A DNA stretch of 41,827 bases, taken from contig JANQHT010000073.1 of assembly GCA_028282545.1 (NCBI GenBank), forward strand, positions 1 to 41,827, in the 5' to 3' direction. How positions within the stretch are numbered: the stretch's first letter is position 1; each line of letters starts with the position of its first letter. The notes beneath the pieces were generated by a model. The model was not told the DNA's origin, made no database searches, and worked only from the letters and a program-made list of their open reading frames with translations. The translations under genes and the position numbers were made by a program. Of the stretch, positions 41,311 to 41,827 are shown in pieces. This DNA comes from Spirochaetales bacterium (GTDB lineage Bacteria; Spirochaetota; Spirochaetia; DSM-27196; Alkalispirochaetaceae).

Positions 41311-41827
41311 CGGGACGCCTCAAGAATCTCGAACCCCAGATCGACCGAAAAGGAGTTCTCGTAGAGGTCCAGACGCACCTTGGCGCGACGTTTACGCTTG
41401 TCAACCTTTATGATCAATCCCTCAAGTCCCTTCAACGGACCGCGCTGCACAACGATCCGGTTGTTCTCGTCAAACGTGACGGTCGAACGATCCAGCACTT
41501 CGCCGAACGATAAGAAGTGGCGGATCGTCTCCAGGTCCTTTCCGCCGAGCGGCTCAATATTCCTGTTGTCCCGCAGGAAGCGATAGAAGCCGCGGGTGGA
41601 GCGGAGCGTGCGGAAGAGCGTTTCGTCGATTTCCGGCGCCTGGAGGAAGAGATAACCGGGAAAGACGGGGGCAACCACGTTAACACGACGGCCTCGTCGC
41701 CGAATGCGCAGTTTTCGTCGCGGCCACCAGAGGCACAGGCCGGAGCGTTCCGTCACGTCCACGCGCGGGTCCTTCCGAACCTGCTCGACGAAGCGGGCTT
41801 CCGCCCCCGTTTCGATCTGGAGAAGTC
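41307..41827 (-). CDS. NusG-paralogue elongation/antitermination factor (RfaH/LoaP-like), 5' end outside window
   Basis: The frame is open to the right edge, giving at least 172 residues. The visible N-terminal part (LLQIETGAEARFVEQVRKD) and VVAPVFPGYLFLQ match the NusG NGN domain, and the C-terminal IVVQRGPLKGLEGLI is the KOW motif. An Arg-rich insert (RRKLRIRRRGRRV) precedes PGYLF. Its position at the head of capD-degT, with overlapping start and stop, is typical of specialised NusG paralogues that promote elongation through long polysaccharide operons. Whether it acts here is inference. Confidence 0.85.
   Translation of the reverse strand, partial: LLQIETGAEARFVEQVRKDPRVDVTERSGLCLWWPRRKLRIRRRGRRVNVVAPVFPGYLFLQAPEIDETLFRTLRSTRGFYRFLRDNRNIEPLGGKDLETIRHFLSFGEVLDRSTVTFDENNRIVVQRGPLKGLEGLIIKVDKRKRRAKVRLDLYENSFSVDLGFEILEASR

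Noticed and set aside
40018..41364. 448-codon plus-strand frame over capD
   Set aside because: Antisense shadow; the minus strand encodes a complete, recognisable dehydratase.

Overview
The window is GC-rich, densely coded chromosomal DNA that most likely comes from a free-living spirochaete related to Spirochaeta/Treponema. The clues are an orphan FliG paralogue outside any flagellar operon, an alanyl-tRNA synthetase that stops after its editing domain, groES without groEL, a periplasmic binding protein with a 'FAGGGQEE'-type N-terminus, an AtoS/AtoC pair behind murG-cvpA-holB, and a capD / degT / molybdenum-hydroxylase-like block that, as I remember it, has a counterpart in Treponema pallidum. 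The taxonomic call is inference, since no 16S or other decisive marker is present.

Layout. (1) 1-7480, minus strand: a phosphate regulon, pstS-pstC-pstA-pstB-phoU-phoB, followed by a second phoU-phoB pair and the start of a phoR-like kinase. Between the two halves lie the last ~51 codons of a second pstB and a 155-bp palindromic element, so a pstB-phoU-phoB block was duplicated and then damaged. A direct-repeat Pho box precedes pstS, and a terminator-like hairpin lies between pstS and pstC. (2) 7477-8232, minus: an unrecognised secreted protein. (3) 8263-13555, plus: murG, cvpA, holB, atoS (PAS histidine kinase) and atoC (sigma-54 activator) in a tightly overlapping operon. (4) 13552-14971, minus: a J-domain protein and a WecA/TagO-type glycosyl-phosphate transferase that appears to start at ATT. 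(5) 15187-19129: a JAMM-DinG fusion helicase, then divergent groES and a sigma-70-family gene. The sigma gene has a consensus sigma-54 promoter and an upstream dyad, which suggests an RpoN-to-sigma cascade. (6) 19261-25699: ppdK, tRNA-Phe (minus), a FliG paralogue, a TM2 protein and alaS. (7) 25677-41827, all minus: a run of NusG paralogue, capD, degT, three degenerate molybdenum-hydroxylase-like subunits, dnaE, yggT, recG and rsmD, then hisZ-hisG and two tetratricopeptide-linked genes.

How the genes work together. Phosphate uptake is coupled to two near-identical PhoU/PhoB modules that probably recognise the same Pho boxes. The AtoS-AtoC pair is a plausible, unproven, driver of the sigma-54 promoter about 5 kb downstream. 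The NusG paralogue probably serves as a dedicated elongation factor for the surface-sugar operon behind it, which runs on into DNA replication and repair genes. Several genes (alaS and the FliG paralogue most clearly, hisZ and the XdhA-like gene less so) have a -10 box 7-10 nt before ATG and no Shine-Dalgarno, pointing to leaderless mRNAs.

No phage, insertion sequence, CRISPR array or rRNA was seen.
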